This document shows, piece by piece, positions 54,489 through 63,504 of a stretch of 64,000 nt of DNA. The notes beneath the pieces are model-generated. The model made no database searches. It saw only the letters and a list, made by a program, of their open reading frames with translations, and was not told the DNA's origin. A program made the position numbers and the translations under genes. The DNA lies in contig JAOFSE010000001.1 of assembly GCA_028044295.1 (NCBI GenBank), forward strand, positions 124,001 to 188,000. The letters are read 5' to 3'. Source of the DNA: Sulfurimonas sp. GTDB lineage: Bacteria; Campylobacterota; Campylobacteria; Campylobacterales; Sulfurimonadaceae. Position 1 is the stretch's first letter. Each line of letters begins with the position of its first letter.

Positions 54489-56594
54489 GTGAGAGTAACA
54501 CAAAGCATGTACTTTAAAAGTATTTATGGTGAAAATAATACGCAGTTAAATAAAAAACTTTTTGATGTAAACAGACAGATTGCCTCAGGTATCAGCATCC
54601 AATATGCAAAAGATGATATTCAAACCTTTACAGACACTATGAGACTCGATAATGAGATAACTATACTTGGTCAAATAAAGACAAGTGTTGATAGTGGCTA
54701 TAAAGTCTCTAATCAGGCAGATGTTACCTTGAATGACTTTGAGACATCTTTAAACAGAATGAACACACTTTTACTTCAAGGAGCAAATGATACGAATTCA
54801 GAGACTTCTCGTGATGCCATAGCTAAGGAGTTAAGACAGATTGAATCGCATTTTAAAGACTTGGCCAACACATCTATAAATGGCAAATATCTTTTCTCTG
54901 GTTCAGCAGTTGATACTAGACCAATTACCGATGATGGTATCTATATGGGGAATAGTGATTCTTTGGATGCATTTACAGGTTCACATGTTACACAGCAGTA
55001 TAATGTTAGTGGTACTGAACTGTTCTTAGGTGAGAACTCTAAGACCAATAGAGTTGTATCGACAAATGTAATACAGCAATCAAATGCGGCTACTTCGCTA
55101 AATGGATCTACAACTATGGCTGAGTTTATGGGTGATGTAACTCCTCTTAATGATCACTATTTTTATGTGAGTGGAACTAAGAGTGATGGGACTACATTTA
55201 GAGAGCAGCTTCCCGTAATGTCCGATGCTAGTACTATTGATAATTTACTTGAAGCAATTGGGACTTCATTTGGTAATACGGGAACTGTAGATGTAGTAAA
55301 CGTTTCCATGAATAGTTCGGGTCAAATTATAGTTGAAGATAAAATAAAGGGCTCTAGTAAATTAGATTTTCATATTGTAGGAGCTACTGACTTTAGTGGA
55401 GGTGGTGCTGCAAATGTTAATGATATAACCCTTTTGGATGGTGCTGAAACAGATTATAATATAATTGCTGGGCCACCCATTGTAGCTGGTTTGTATGTTA
55501 AAGAATTTGTAAGATCACCATATACTTCCGCTACTGCTGGTATAGCAAATATTGATGCTCTTTTATATGACAGAACACAATTTACAAAAGATGGCGGAAC
55601 GTTAACATCTAACATTCCACAGCTTTTAAAATCACAAAACACATCTGTAAAACCATATATAGATTTAGATAAAAATGCTTTTGCAGAGCCTTCTACTAAA
55701 ATATCTGATGTAGCAGACTTACAAACTGAAATTGTACCCGTAACAGTACCTAAAACCTACACGTTAATTGGAAAGGTCCTTAATCTAGAAGGTACAGATA
55801 TTAATGGTATACCTTATACTGCAAGCGTAAATTTTGATACTTCTCCACCTAATATAAATGATTCAACATTTACCATAAATGGCTTTACATATGATATGTT
55901 TAATGCAGATGCGTCTAGGTCTAAAACATCAGCTGATGATATGACATATCAACAGTTAATGGATGTTATAAATATGGCTGTTACTGATAACCCTCCGGCT
56001 GCTGCACCTGGTCTTGCATCAGATTATGATTCTGCAATAGAGGATTCAAAACTAGTTGGTAATACTAGTATTACATATGATGGTAAGATAGAGTTCACAG
56101 ACTTAAGAAGTGCTAACACTAATGCAAGTATCGCTTTATATGATTCAACTGCTGGGGACTTTACAGTGGGTGCTGAGTCCTCTATGATGACTTTTAACTC
56201 AAATAATTCTATAAAAGTTCGTGATCCTAAAACAGATTTTTTCAAAACAATTGATGAAGTGATAAGTTCTGTAGAAAACTACAAGAATAATGCTGATGCC
56301 AGTAGTGGAAATATGAGAGATATTGGTATACAAAACGGAATTCAGGCTATAGAGGACATACAAGATCATATATTTAAAATTCATTCAAATATTGGTGCAA
56401 ATTCAAATGCTTTATCCACTTCACTTGAGAGATCAGAATTGTTAGAGTTAAGTACTATGACGTTAAGATCATCCGTTATTGACACAGATCTGGCAAGTGC
56501 ATCACTTAAATTAACGCAATTAAGCCTTAACTATGAGGCGATGCTATCTACAGTAGGTAAAGTTTCTAGGTTAAGTTTAGTTAACTACCTATAA
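54489..56594 (+). CDS. flgL: Flagellar hook-filament junction protein FlgL
   Basis: 701 residues. The N-terminal flagellin-like helices RVTQSMYFKSIYGENNTQLNKKLFDVNRQIASG with LNRMNTLLLQGANDTNSETSRDAIAKELRQI, and C-terminal SALSTSLERSELLELSTMTLRSSVIDTDLASASLKLTQLSLNYEAMLSTVGKVSRLSLVNYL pack together in the junction zone (HAP3). The large variable middle is surface-exposed and makes it about twice as long as enteric FlgL, normal for the epsilon group. The GTG start is fixed by GGGAGG seven bases before it. Confidence 0.9.
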   Translation: MRVTQSMYFKSIYGENNTQLNKKLFDVNRQIASGISIQYAKDDIQTFTDTMRLDNEITILGQIKTSVDSGYKVSNQADVTLNDFETSLNRMNTLLLQGANDTNSETSRDAIAKELRQIESHFKDLANTSINGKYLFSGSAVDTRPITDDGIYMGNSDSLDAFTGSHVTQQYNVSGTELFLGENSKTNRVVSTNVIQQSNAATSLNGSTTMAEFMGDVTPLNDHYFYVSGTKSDGTTFREQLPVMSDASTIDNLLEAIGTSFGNTGTVDVVNVSMNSSGQIIVEDKIKGSSKLDFHIVGATDFSGGGAANVNDITLLDGAETDYNIIAGPPIVAGLYVKEFVRSPYTSATAGIANIDALLYDRTQFTKDGGTLTSNIPQLLKSQNTSVKPYIDLDKNAFAEPSTKISDVADLQTEIVPVTVPKTYTLIGKVLNLEGTDINGIPYTASVNFDTSPPNINDSTFTINGFTYDMFNADASRSKTSADDMTYQQLMDVINMAVTDNPPAAAPGLASDYDSAIEDSKLVGNTSITYDGKIEFTDLRSANTNASIALYDSTAGDFTVGAESSMMTFNSNNSIKVRDPKTDFFKTIDEVISSVENYKNNADASSGNMRDIGIQNGIQAIEDIQDHIFKIHSNIGANSNALSTSLERSELLELSTMTLRSSVIDTDLASASLKLTQLSLNYEAMLSTVGKVSRLSLVNYL

Positions 56595-56663
56595 ACCACT
56601 ATATTGTGGAATGATTTTAGCTATACTTCTTTAAACATTTATATACTAGAAGGAAGCTAGAGT

Positions 56664-58817
56664 TTGAAAGACGCTTTATTTATCATAACATTTGGATTAC
56701 TTACATATTTAGGCTTTGCAACATCTTTGGGAACTACATCTCTTATGGGTAGTTTTGGTGTTTCATTTGCAACATTTAATCATACATACTTTGGTTATGT
56801 ATCTTATGTATACATATTTATATCGTTTATTCCACTATACCTTTTTTATAAAAACTCTACCCTGACTTTGAGAAAGTTTGAACTTTTTATTACGTCTTTT
56901 TTAATTCTTTTTTCTTCACTTTTAGCGCAAGCTATGTTGGTTGAAGATGATTTTAGAGGTGTAATAGGTGGGGACTTTGTAGACTTTTTATCTCCATATA
57001 TAGGTACTTTTGGATTGTGGGTGTTTTGGGGAATCATTACAGTTGTGTCTATTGTTATTGTCTTAGATAGAACTACTCATGAACTTGTAGAAGTAGCTAC
57101 GGAATTTATCTCAGAGTACTTCAAAAAGAGTAAGCCCGTAGTAAAAAAAGAAGAATATGTAGAGGAAGTAAATGAAGAAGCTATTGTTCAGAGCGTGCCT
57201 TTACATGTAGAAAATGAATCTGAACTTTCATATGAGCCAATAGTAGAAGAAGAGATAGACAAACCAGCATACTTAAGAGAAAAAGAAGATATAGTTGACT
57301 TAGTAGAAGAGATCAAGCATGACGCAGAAGAAAGAGAACACAGTAATGCTCTTATAGTTGAAGAACTTGAAGAAAATGCAAAACTTTTAGAGACTATAGA
57401 AAAAGGAAAAGTGGAGAAGCCTAAAAACTTCACACTTCCAAAAATAGATTTTTTACAAAAAGCAGAGAAAAAGTCTCACAATGTTGATGAATCTGAAGTA
57501 GATGAAAAAATCCAATATCTGATAGAAAAACTTGCACATTTTAAAATAGATGGCGATGTAGTTCGTACATACGCTGGTCCAGTTGTGTCTACATTTGAGT
57601 TTAAACCAGCTGCTAATGTAAAAGTATCTAAGATTTTAAACCTTCAAGACGATCTTGCTATGGCACTTTCAGCTGAAACTATCCGTATTCAAGCACCTAT
57701 TCCTGGTAAAGATGTTGTAGGAATAGAGATTCCAAATGATACAGTTGATACTATATACCTAAGAGAGTTACTTGACTCTAAGCTCTTTAAAGAATCTTCA
57801 TCTCCGCTAACTATTGCCCTTGGTAAAGATATAGTTGGTAAACCTTTTGTTACAGACTTAAAGAAACTTCCTCATCTTCTTATAGCTGGAACTACTGGTA
57901 GTGGTAAGAGTGTTGGTATTAACTCTATGATACTTTCACTTCTGTACAAGAACTCTCCAGACCAACTTAGACTTCTTATGATAGATCCTAAAATGCTAGA
58001 GTTCTCTATATATAATGATATTCCTCATCTTCTAACTCCTGTTATTACTAAACCAAAGCAGGCTATTGTAGCACTTAATAACATGGTTTCTGAGATGGAA
58101 CGTCGTTATGAGCTTATGAGCGATACAAGAACTAAAAATATAGAAAACTATAATGAAAAAGTGAAACGTGAAGGCGGGGAGCACTTCCCTTATATAGTTG
58201 TAATTATTGATGAGTTAGCTGACCTTATGATGACTAGTGGAAAAGATGTTGAACACTCGATAGCAAGACTTGCACAGATGGCTAGAGCTTCAGGGATACA
58301 TCTTGTTGTAGCGACGCAAAGGCCATCTGTTGATGTTGTTACTGGTCTTATCAAAGCAAACCTTCCATCTCGTATATCATATAGAGTAGGGCAAAAAGTA
58401 GACTCTAAAATTATTTTAGATCAAATGGGTGCTGAGTCACTGCTTGGTCGTGGTGATATGCTTTTTACTCCTCCAGGATCTACAGGATTAGTACGTCTTC
58501 ATGCACCATGGAGCACTGAAGATGAGATAGAAACAATAGTTGAGTTTATAAAGTCTCAAAGAGAACCAAACTATGACAAAAGCTTTTTGGTTGAAGAAAC
58601 TGAACAAAGTTCAAGTTCAAGTGAAAACTATGAAGAGTTAGATGAACTTTACGGTGAAGCAAAAAATATTATTTACACAGATAGAAAAACATCTATATCT
58701 TACCTACAAAGAAAATTACAAATTGGTTATAACCGTTCTGCTAGATTGATTGAACAACTTGAAGGCGAGGGTGTCCTATCTGCTGCAAACACTAAGGGTA
58801 TCAGAGAGATACTGTAA
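56664..58817 (+). CDS. ftsK: DNA translocase FtsK
   Basis: 717 residues. Four membrane helices in the first 140 residues place it at the septum; a 150-residue acidic linker rich in E and V follows; then the motor: Walker A GTTGSGKSVGINSMILSLLY near 412, Walker B VVIIDELADLMM near 513, and the C-terminal winged-helix gamma domain (ISYLQRKLQIGYNRSARLIEQLEGEGVLS) that reads polar DNA guide motifs. It pumps chromosome termini and activates XerH at dif. TTG start chosen from AGAAGGAAG upstream and the lack of another start before the first membrane helix. Confidence 0.93.
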   Translation: MKDALFIITFGLLTYLGFATSLGTTSLMGSFGVSFATFNHTYFGYVSYVYIFISFIPLYLFYKNSTLTLRKFELFITSFLILFSSLLAQAMLVEDDFRGVIGGDFVDFLSPYIGTFGLWVFWGIITVVSIVIVLDRTTHELVEVATEFISEYFKKSKPVVKKEEYVEEVNEEAIVQSVPLHVENESELSYEPIVEEEIDKPAYLREKEDIVDLVEEIKHDAEEREHSNALIVEELEENAKLLETIEKGKVEKPKNFTLPKIDFLQKAEKKSHNVDESEVDEKIQYLIEKLAHFKIDGDVVRTYAGPVVSTFEFKPAANVKVSKILNLQDDLAMALSAETIRIQAPIPGKDVVGIEIPNDTVDTIYLRELLDSKLFKESSSPLTIALGKDIVGKPFVTDLKKLPHLLIAGTTGSGKSVGINSMILSLLYKNSPDQLRLLMIDPKMLEFSIYNDIPHLLTPVITKPKQAIVALNNMVSEMERRYELMSDTRTKNIENYNEKVKREGGEHFPYIVVIIDELADLMMTSGKDVEHSIARLAQMARASGIHLVVATQRPSVDVVTGLIKANLPSRISYRVGQKVDSKIILDQMGAESLLGRGDMLFTPPGSTGLVRLHAPWSTEDEIETIVEFIKSQREPNYDKSFLVEETEQSSSSSENYEELDELYGEAKNIIYTDRKTSISYLQRKLQIGYNRSARLIEQLEGEGVLSAANTKGIREIL

Positions 58818-59209
58818 TGAGTATTGCTGAGCTTACTTTTACAAGGTATCCAAACTCCTTTACTGTGTGTGTAGATAACCTAGAGCTATTGAGTGTTACT
58901 CAAATACAAGAGCTTCAGGAGTTTGTTGATGATCGTAATGGTGTCTTTGACTTTAACACCTATAGCTTTTCAATTCAAAAGAGAATAGAGTTTAATGACT
59001 TTGTATCACTTATCAACGCTTCTGGTGTTAAGGCTACATGTAAAGAAAAAATACTCAAGGTTCAACAAAAAGCACAGGTTGGGTTCGGCAAGTATAAAGG
59101 CATGTTTTACTCTGACCTTCCAGATGCATACCTATTATGGCTAAAAGGTAACTATAGAGGTAAGGATAGAGATATTATAGATGCAGAGTTGAACTTTAGA
59201 ACTATATAA
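58817..59209 (+). CDS. Unknown protein with a QSregVF-like C-terminal motif
   Basis: 130 residues, start overlapping the ftsK stop by one base (TAATG). The first 85 residues are unlike anything I know. The rest, VGFGKYKGMFYSDLPDAYLLWLKGNYRGKDRDIIDAELNFR, follows the 'FGKYKGxxxxDLPxxYLxWL' pattern of the putative quorum-sensing-regulated virulence factor family (also seen in exodeoxyribonuclease X-like proteins), a short domain thought to bind nucleic acid. Coupling to ftsK suggests a chromosome-related role, by inference only. Confidence 0.65.
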   Translation: MSIAELTFTRYPNSFTVCVDNLELLSVTQIQELQEFVDDRNGVFDFNTYSFSIQKRIEFNDFVSLINASGVKATCKEKILKVQQKAQVGFGKYKGMFYSDLPDAYLLWLKGNYRGKDRDIIDAELNFRTI

Positions 59210-59226
59210 TGTTACAAAAGTAAACA
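59210..59226. promoter_or_regulatory. Operator-like dyad 1 upstream of acnB
   Basis: TGTTAC-AAAA-GTAAACA, a near-perfect 17-base dyad beginning right after the stop codon of the preceding gene. A second copy in opposite orientation lies 42 bases on (59252-59268). The pair could also fold into one long hairpin. Confidence 0.5.
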
Positions 59227-59251
59227 AAATGCTTAATTTAATCTTTTAAAA

Positions 59252-59268
59252 TGTTTACATTTGTAACA
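59252..59268. promoter_or_regulatory. Operator-like dyad 2 upstream of acnB
   Basis: TGTTTACATTTGTAACA, the reverse complement of dyad 1 with one internal mismatch. Centres are 42 bases apart, about four helical turns, so two bound dimers would face the same side. It sits 28 bases upstream of the TATAAT and could serve an activator or a looping repressor. I cannot assign a regulator. Confidence 0.5.
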
Positions 59269-59296
59269 CATTGGAAAACACAAATATTTTTTTGGA

Positions 59297-59302
59297 TATA
59301 AT
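59297..59302 (+). promoter_or_regulatory. -10 element of acnB
   Basis: TATAAT preceded by TTTTTTTGGA, 32 bases before the acnB ATG at 59335. Fits the T-rich upstream plus TATAAT pattern of the phylum. Confidence 0.6.
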
Positions 59303-59334
59303 CCCGTATTAAATTTAAATATACAGGAATAAAT

Positions 59335-61920
59335 ATGGCATTTTTAGAAGAATATAAAGCACATGTTGCAGAGCGTGAGGCACTTGGTGTACCGGCTTTG
59401 GCACTATCAGCTACTCAAACAGCTGATTTAATTGAACTAATTAAATCTAACTGTACAGATGAGTTACTTGACTTACTTACTAACCGTGTAGCACCTGGTG
59501 TTGATGATTCAGCACAAGTAAAAGCTGCATTTTTAAACGAAATTGCTAATGAGAACATTACTGTTGATGCAATCTCTGCTGTAAGAGCAGTTGAAATGCT
59601 TGGTATGATGCTTGGTGGATTCAATGTTCTTCCTATGGTTCATTGTTTAGCTTCTTCAAACTCTGCTGTTGTTGATGCTGCTGTTACTGCATTAAGTACT
59701 ACACTTTTAGTTTACGATGCATTTAACGATGTTGAAAAACTTCATAATGAAGGTAATGCGGCTGCTACTAAAGTAATGACTTCATGGGCAAATGCTGAGT
59801 GGTTTACATCTAAACCAGCTATCGCTGAAGAAATCACTGTTACTGTTTATAAAGTTCCAGGCGAAACAAATACAGATGATTTATCTCCAGCATCTGAAGC
59901 GTTTACTCGTTCTGATATTCCTTTACATGCAAACTCTCTTCTACAAAGTAGAATGGAAAATCCATTAGATACACTTAAAGAACTTAAAGCAAAAGGTCAT
60001 CCAGTAGCTTATGTTGGTGATGTTGTTGGTACTGGTTCTTCTCGTAAATCTGGTGTTAACTCTGTTCAATGGCACATGGGTGTAGATATTCCAGGTGTTC
60101 CTAACAAGCGTACTGGTGGTGTTGTTCTTGGTAATACTATCGCTCCTATTTTCTTCGCAACTTGTGAAGATTCAGGTGCTCTTCCTATTGAACTTGATGT
60201 TTCTGGTATGGAAACTGGTGATGTTTTAACACTTCTACCATATAAAGGTGAAGCAATCATCAATGGTAAAACAGTTGCTACATTTAAGCTGAACCCTAAC
60301 ACTATTACTGACGAAGTACAAGCTGGAGGTCGTGTTCCACTTATCGTTGGTCGTGGTCTTACTTCTAAAGCTCGTGCAGTTCTAGGTCTTGGTACTTCTG
60401 ATGCTTTCTTAACTGCTGAGCAACCAGCTGATACAGGTAAGGGTTATACTCTTGCACAAAAAATGGTTGGTAAAGCTTCAGGTCTTGCTGGTGTTCGTCC
60501 AGGTATGTATGTAGAACCAGAAATGAATACTGTTGGTTCTCAAGATACTACTGGTCCAATGACTCGTGATGAGATTAAAGAACTTGCAGCACTTGGTTTC
60601 AATGCTGACTTAGTACTTCAAACTTTCTGTCATACAGCAGCTTACCCTAAGCCATCTGATGCAGATATGCATGCTAACTTACCATCGTTTATATCTAACC
60701 GTTCTGGTATTGCACTACGTCCAGGTGATGGAATTATTCACTCATGGTTAAACAGAATGGTTCTTCCTGATACTGTTGGTACTGGTGCTGATAGTCATAC
60801 TCGTTTCCCAATTGGTATATCTTTCCCTGCTGGTTCTGGTGCTGTTGCATTTGCTGGTGTTACTGGTTCTATGCCTTTAAGTATGCCAGAGTCTGTTCTT
60901 GTACGTTTCAAAGGTGAAATGCAACCAGGTATCACTTTACGTGACCTTGTAAATGCTATTCCTTATGTTGCTATCCAACAAGGACACTTAACAGTTCCTA
61001 AAGAAGGTAAAATCAACGTATTCGCTGGTAGAATCTTAGAAATTGAAGGTTTACCTGATCTTAAAGCTGAGCAAGCATTTGAACTTTCTGATGCATCTGC
61101 TGAGCGTTCTGCTGCTGCATGTACAGTTCTTTTAAATAACGAGCCAGTTATTGAGTACTTAAAATCAAACGTTACTTTACTTGAAGCAATGGTTAAAGAT
61201 GGTTATGCTGACTCTACAACTATTGAGCGTCGTATTGGTAAGATGAAAGATTGGTTAGATAATCCTACACTTATGCAACCAGATGCTAATGCTGAATATG
61301 CTGCAGTTATCGAAATTGACCTTAATGAAATTACTGAACCAATTCTTGCTTGTCCTAATGATCCAGATAACGTTAAACTTCTTTCTGAAGTTGCGGGTAC
61401 TCCACTTGATGAAGTATTCTTAGGTTCTTGTATGACTAATGTTGGTCATTACCGTGCTGCTGGTGAAATCATGAGAGGTGAAGGTAAACACAACGTTGAA
61501 AAATTCTGGATTGTTCCACCAACAAAAATGGATGAGCAACAACTGATCAATGAAGGTTACTACGATGTATATAATGCAATTGAAGCAACTACAGAGGTTC
61601 CAGGTTGTTCTCTATGTATGGGTAATCAAGCATCTGCTCGTAAAGACTCAACAGTTTTCTCAACATCTACTCGTAACTTTAACAACCGTTTAGGTAAAGG
61701 TACTCAAGTTTATCTTGGTTCTGCTGAACTAGCTGCACTATGTGCTAAGCTTGGTAAAATTCCTACAGCTAAAGAGTATATGGACTTTGTACCTGCAAAA
61801 ATCGCAGGTAAAGAAGATGCTATTTACAAATATCTTAACTTCAACGAAATCAATAATTATGCACTTGAAGAACGTACAATTGCAGAAGATAAATATGGAA
61901 TTACTGTTAAACCAGTTTAA
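59335..61920 (+). CDS. acnB: Aconitate hydratase B
   Basis: Interconverts citrate and isocitrate in the oxidative or reductive TCA cycle. 861 residues, normal for AcnB, with the HEAT-like N-terminal domain first, the swivel domain next ([20 protein letters not shown] near 225) and the catalytic core after it. [4Fe-4S] ligands are in [11 protein letters not shown] near 425 and [10 protein letters not shown] near 757; [17 protein letters not shown] near 485 is a family block. Codon choice is the most biased in the window, consistent with high expression. Monocistronic: own promoter in front, hairpin behind. Confidence 0.96.
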   Translation: MAFLEEYKAHVAEREALGVPALALSATQTADLIELIKSNCTDELLDLLTNRVAPGVDDSAQVKAAFLNEIANENITVDAISAVRAVEMLGMMLGGFNVLPMVHCLASSNSAVVDAAVTALSTTLLVYDAFNDVEKLHNEGNAAATKVMTSWANAEWFTSKPAIAEEITVTVYKVPGETNTDDLSPASEAFTRSDIPLHANSLLQSRMENPLDTLKELKAKGHPVAYVGDVVGTGSSRKSGVNSVQWHMGVDIPGVPNKRTGGVVLGNTIAPIFFATCEDSGALPIELDVSGMETGDVLTLLPYKGEAIINGKTVATFKLNPNTITDEVQAGGRVPLIVGRGLTSKARAVLGLGTSDAFLTAEQPADTGKGYTLAQKMVGKASGLAGVRPGMYVEPEMNTVGSQDTTGPMTRDEIKELAALGFNADLVLQTFCHTAAYPKPSDADMHANLPSFISNRSGIALRPGDGIIHSWLNRMVLPDTVGTGADSHTRFPIGISFPAGSGAVAFAGVTGSMPLSMPESVLVRFKGEMQPGITLRDLVNAIPYVAIQQGHLTVPKEGKINVFAGRILEIEGLPDLKAEQAFELSDASAERSAAACTVLLNNEPVIEYLKSNVTLLEAMVKDGYADSTTIERRIGKMKDWLDNPTLMQPDANAEYAAVIEIDLNEITEPILACPNDPDNVKLLSEVAGTPLDEVFLGSCMTNVGHYRAAGEIMRGEGKHNVEKFWIVPPTKMDEQQLINEGYYDVYNAIEATTEVPGCSLCMGNQASARKDSTVFSTSTRNFNNRLGKGTQVYLGSAELAALCAKLGKIPTAKEYMDFVPAKIAGKEDAIYKYLNFNEINNYALEERTIAEDKYGITVKPV

Positions 61921-61934
61921 TCCAAAATCTAAAT

Positions 61935-61957
61935 AACGACGCATTCTCTGCGTCGTT
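61935..61957 (+). terminator. Hairpin after acnB
   Basis: AACGACGCA, loop TTCTC, TGCGTCGTT: a perfect 9-bp GC-rich stem 15 bases after the stop codon. No U-tract follows (GCCATTCG), so it may stabilise the 3' end or stop transcription weakly. The GC content stands out sharply from its surroundings. Confidence 0.65.
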
Positions 61958-62099
61958 GCCATTCGTTATATACTACATACACTTCCTCCCTAAACTTAGA
62001 GACATATAGATTAATAATATTAATATGAAAATTTATCGAATATACAGCTATATTTGTTATAAATCTGCAATAATTTTGATTTGAATACTGGAGATAATA

Positions 62100-62435
62100 A
62101 TGTCTAACGATGAAGTAAAACAAAAAACTTTTGAGGTCATAACCTATGATGAAGGGGTAGAGTTTAAATACACATTACCCGGTGAGGATGAAGAACGAAC
62201 AATTGATTGTGAACTAACTTTAATCTGGGAAGATAGCCTGGAGAAATTTATAGAAGAGCATGGTGATAAAATGCCTTATAAAATAAATACTTTTAAGTAT
62301 GAAAATCAATATAATTTTTTTCTTCATCAGCTAGAGAGTAGAACTGATCAACAAATAGAAGAAGTACAAGAAGAGATAGCTAACAAAACGAAATTTGGTT
62401 TTGAATTTAGTGGACAGTTGCATAACGACGACTAA
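62100..62435 (+). CDS. Unknown acidic cytoplasmic protein
   Basis: 111 residues, very acidic, no signal or membrane segment. Begins with a strand-rich part (FEVITYDEGVEFKYTLPGEDEERTIDCELTLIWED), then helices with a heptad-like stretch (QLESRTDQQIEEVQEEIANKTK). I do not recognise a family. GGAGATAATA precedes the ATG. It is followed after 46 bases by aroK on the same strand, so the two may be co-transcribed. Confidence 0.6.
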   Translation: MSNDEVKQKTFEVITYDEGVEFKYTLPGEDEERTIDCELTLIWEDSLEKFIEEHGDKMPYKINTFKYENQYNFFLHQLESRTDQQIEEVQEEIANKTKFGFEFSGQLHNDD

Positions 62436-62481
62436 CTATTTAGGTATAGTTACGATTATAAAATAACAACAAGGCTATAGA

Positions 62482-62988
62482 TTGGTATACGATAACATAG
62501 TATTAATAGGCTTTATGGGTAGTGGTAAAACTAGTGTAGGTAAAGTACTTGCAAGAAAACTATTTAAAGATTTTGTTGATGTTGATAGCGTGATAGAAAA
62601 AGAACAAAACCATAGTATCAACGAAATATTTGATAATAATGGGGAAGAGTATTTTCGTTCTCTTGAGCAGAAATGTATTGATGAATTAACAAAGAAAAAG
62701 GGTCAAGTTATAGCAACTGGAGGCGGACTTCCTATTCACAGTTCCATACCAGAGAATTCCCTTGTTGTTTATATAGATGCTGACTTTGATGTTATTCTTA
62801 AGCGTTTACCAGACAAAGAGCGTGACAAACGTCCTCTGCTTCAAGATGAATCTAGAGCTAGGTCTTTGTTTGAAGAGCGCAAAGACACGTATAGAGAGTT
62901 AGCAACATTTAGTGTTGATGCAAACCAAACTATTCCTACTTTTATACATGTAATTGTAGATTATATATTAGATAAAAGAGTTTTATAG
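62482..62988 (+). CDS. aroK: Shikimate kinase AroK
   Basis: Phosphorylates shikimate at the 3-hydroxyl in the chorismate pathway. 168 residues: P-loop IGFMGSGKTSVGK near residue 8, shikimate-binding FVDVDSVIEKEQNHSINEIF with the DxD pair near 33, EEYFRSLEQ carrying the conserved Arg, ATGGGLPIH near 78, and the LID Arg in DKRPLLQ. The TTG start at 62482 follows AAGG at a suitable distance; no ATG comes before the P-loop. Overlaps the convergent hemerythrin gene by six bases. Confidence 0.93.
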   Translation: MVYDNIVLIGFMGSGKTSVGKVLARKLFKDFVDVDSVIEKEQNHSINEIFDNNGEEYFRSLEQKCIDELTKKKGQVIATGGGLPIHSSIPENSLVVYIDADFDVILKRLPDKERDKRPLLQDESRARSLFEERKDTYRELATFSVDANQTIPTFIHVIVDYILDKRVL

Positions 62989-63405
62989 TTTCATTTTTTG
63001 TGAAAGGTAATTTGCAGTTGGCGCATCAACAGTATTTACATGTAGAACTATCCACTCAGGTGCATTACGTATAAAGTTTAGTATTTTATTTATGTCTTCA
63101 TATCTTTTCCAATACTTTATAGCATTCTGAAGCTCTTCTAGAAACATATCATGAGCTGTTTTATGCATATCGTATGATGGAAAATCATACTCTCGCATCA
63201 ATTTTTCTTCATTCTCAAAATGTTTATGTACATGCTCTATATACTCATTTATTTTTGTTTCAAGTTCTTCTTGAGTTATTTGACCTCTATCACAAAGAAT
63301 GGCAAGTTTATCAATGTCATTTAAAATCTTAATCTCATTCTCGTGTGTTTCTTGCATTTGCTCAACACTCATATCTTCTACTTGTTCAACGTATATTAAT
63401 GCCAT
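62983..63405 (-). CDS. Bacteriohemerythrin
   Basis: 140 residues, single hemerythrin domain binding a di-iron centre for O2 carriage, storage or sensing. Ligands visible: His in ETHENEIKILNDI, then HVHKHFENEEKLM (HxxxE), HKTAHDMF (HxxxH) and HVNTVD (H and D) at the end, the complete seven-ligand set. No extra sensor or output domain is fused. Such proteins are frequent in microaerophilic Campylobacterota. Preceded by its own -10. Confidence 0.9.
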   Translation of the reverse strand: MALIYVEQVEDMSVEQMQETHENEIKILNDIDKLAILCDRGQITQEELETKINEYIEHVHKHFENEEKLMREYDFPSYDMHKTAHDMFLEELQNAIKYWKRYEDINKILNFIRNAPEWIVLHVNTVDAPTANYLSQKMKL

Positions 63406-63427
63406 AGTGATTCCTTTTGATTTATGT

Positions 63428-63433
63428 ATTATA
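63428..63433 (-). promoter_or_regulatory. -10 element of the hemerythrin gene
   Basis: TATAAT on the minus strand, 22 bases before the hemerythrin ATG. AAAAGGAAT just before the ATG is a good ribosome-binding site. Confidence 0.55.
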
Positions 63434-63462
63434 ATATGAATCTAAAAATAAAGTGATGATTC

Positions 63463-63482
63463 ATACCAATAATTGGTATAAT
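63463..63482 (+). promoter_or_regulatory. Perfect dyad overlapping the -10 of the last gene
   Basis: ATACCAAT-A-ATTGGTAT (63463-63479), a perfect 8-bp dyad with one central base, overlaps TATAAT at 63477-63482. The placement is that of a repressor operator for the downstream gene. It lies in the 99-base gap between the two divergent genes and could touch both. Confidence 0.5.
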
Positions 63483-63504
63483 TCCGCTAAATAAAAAGGT
63501 TTTT

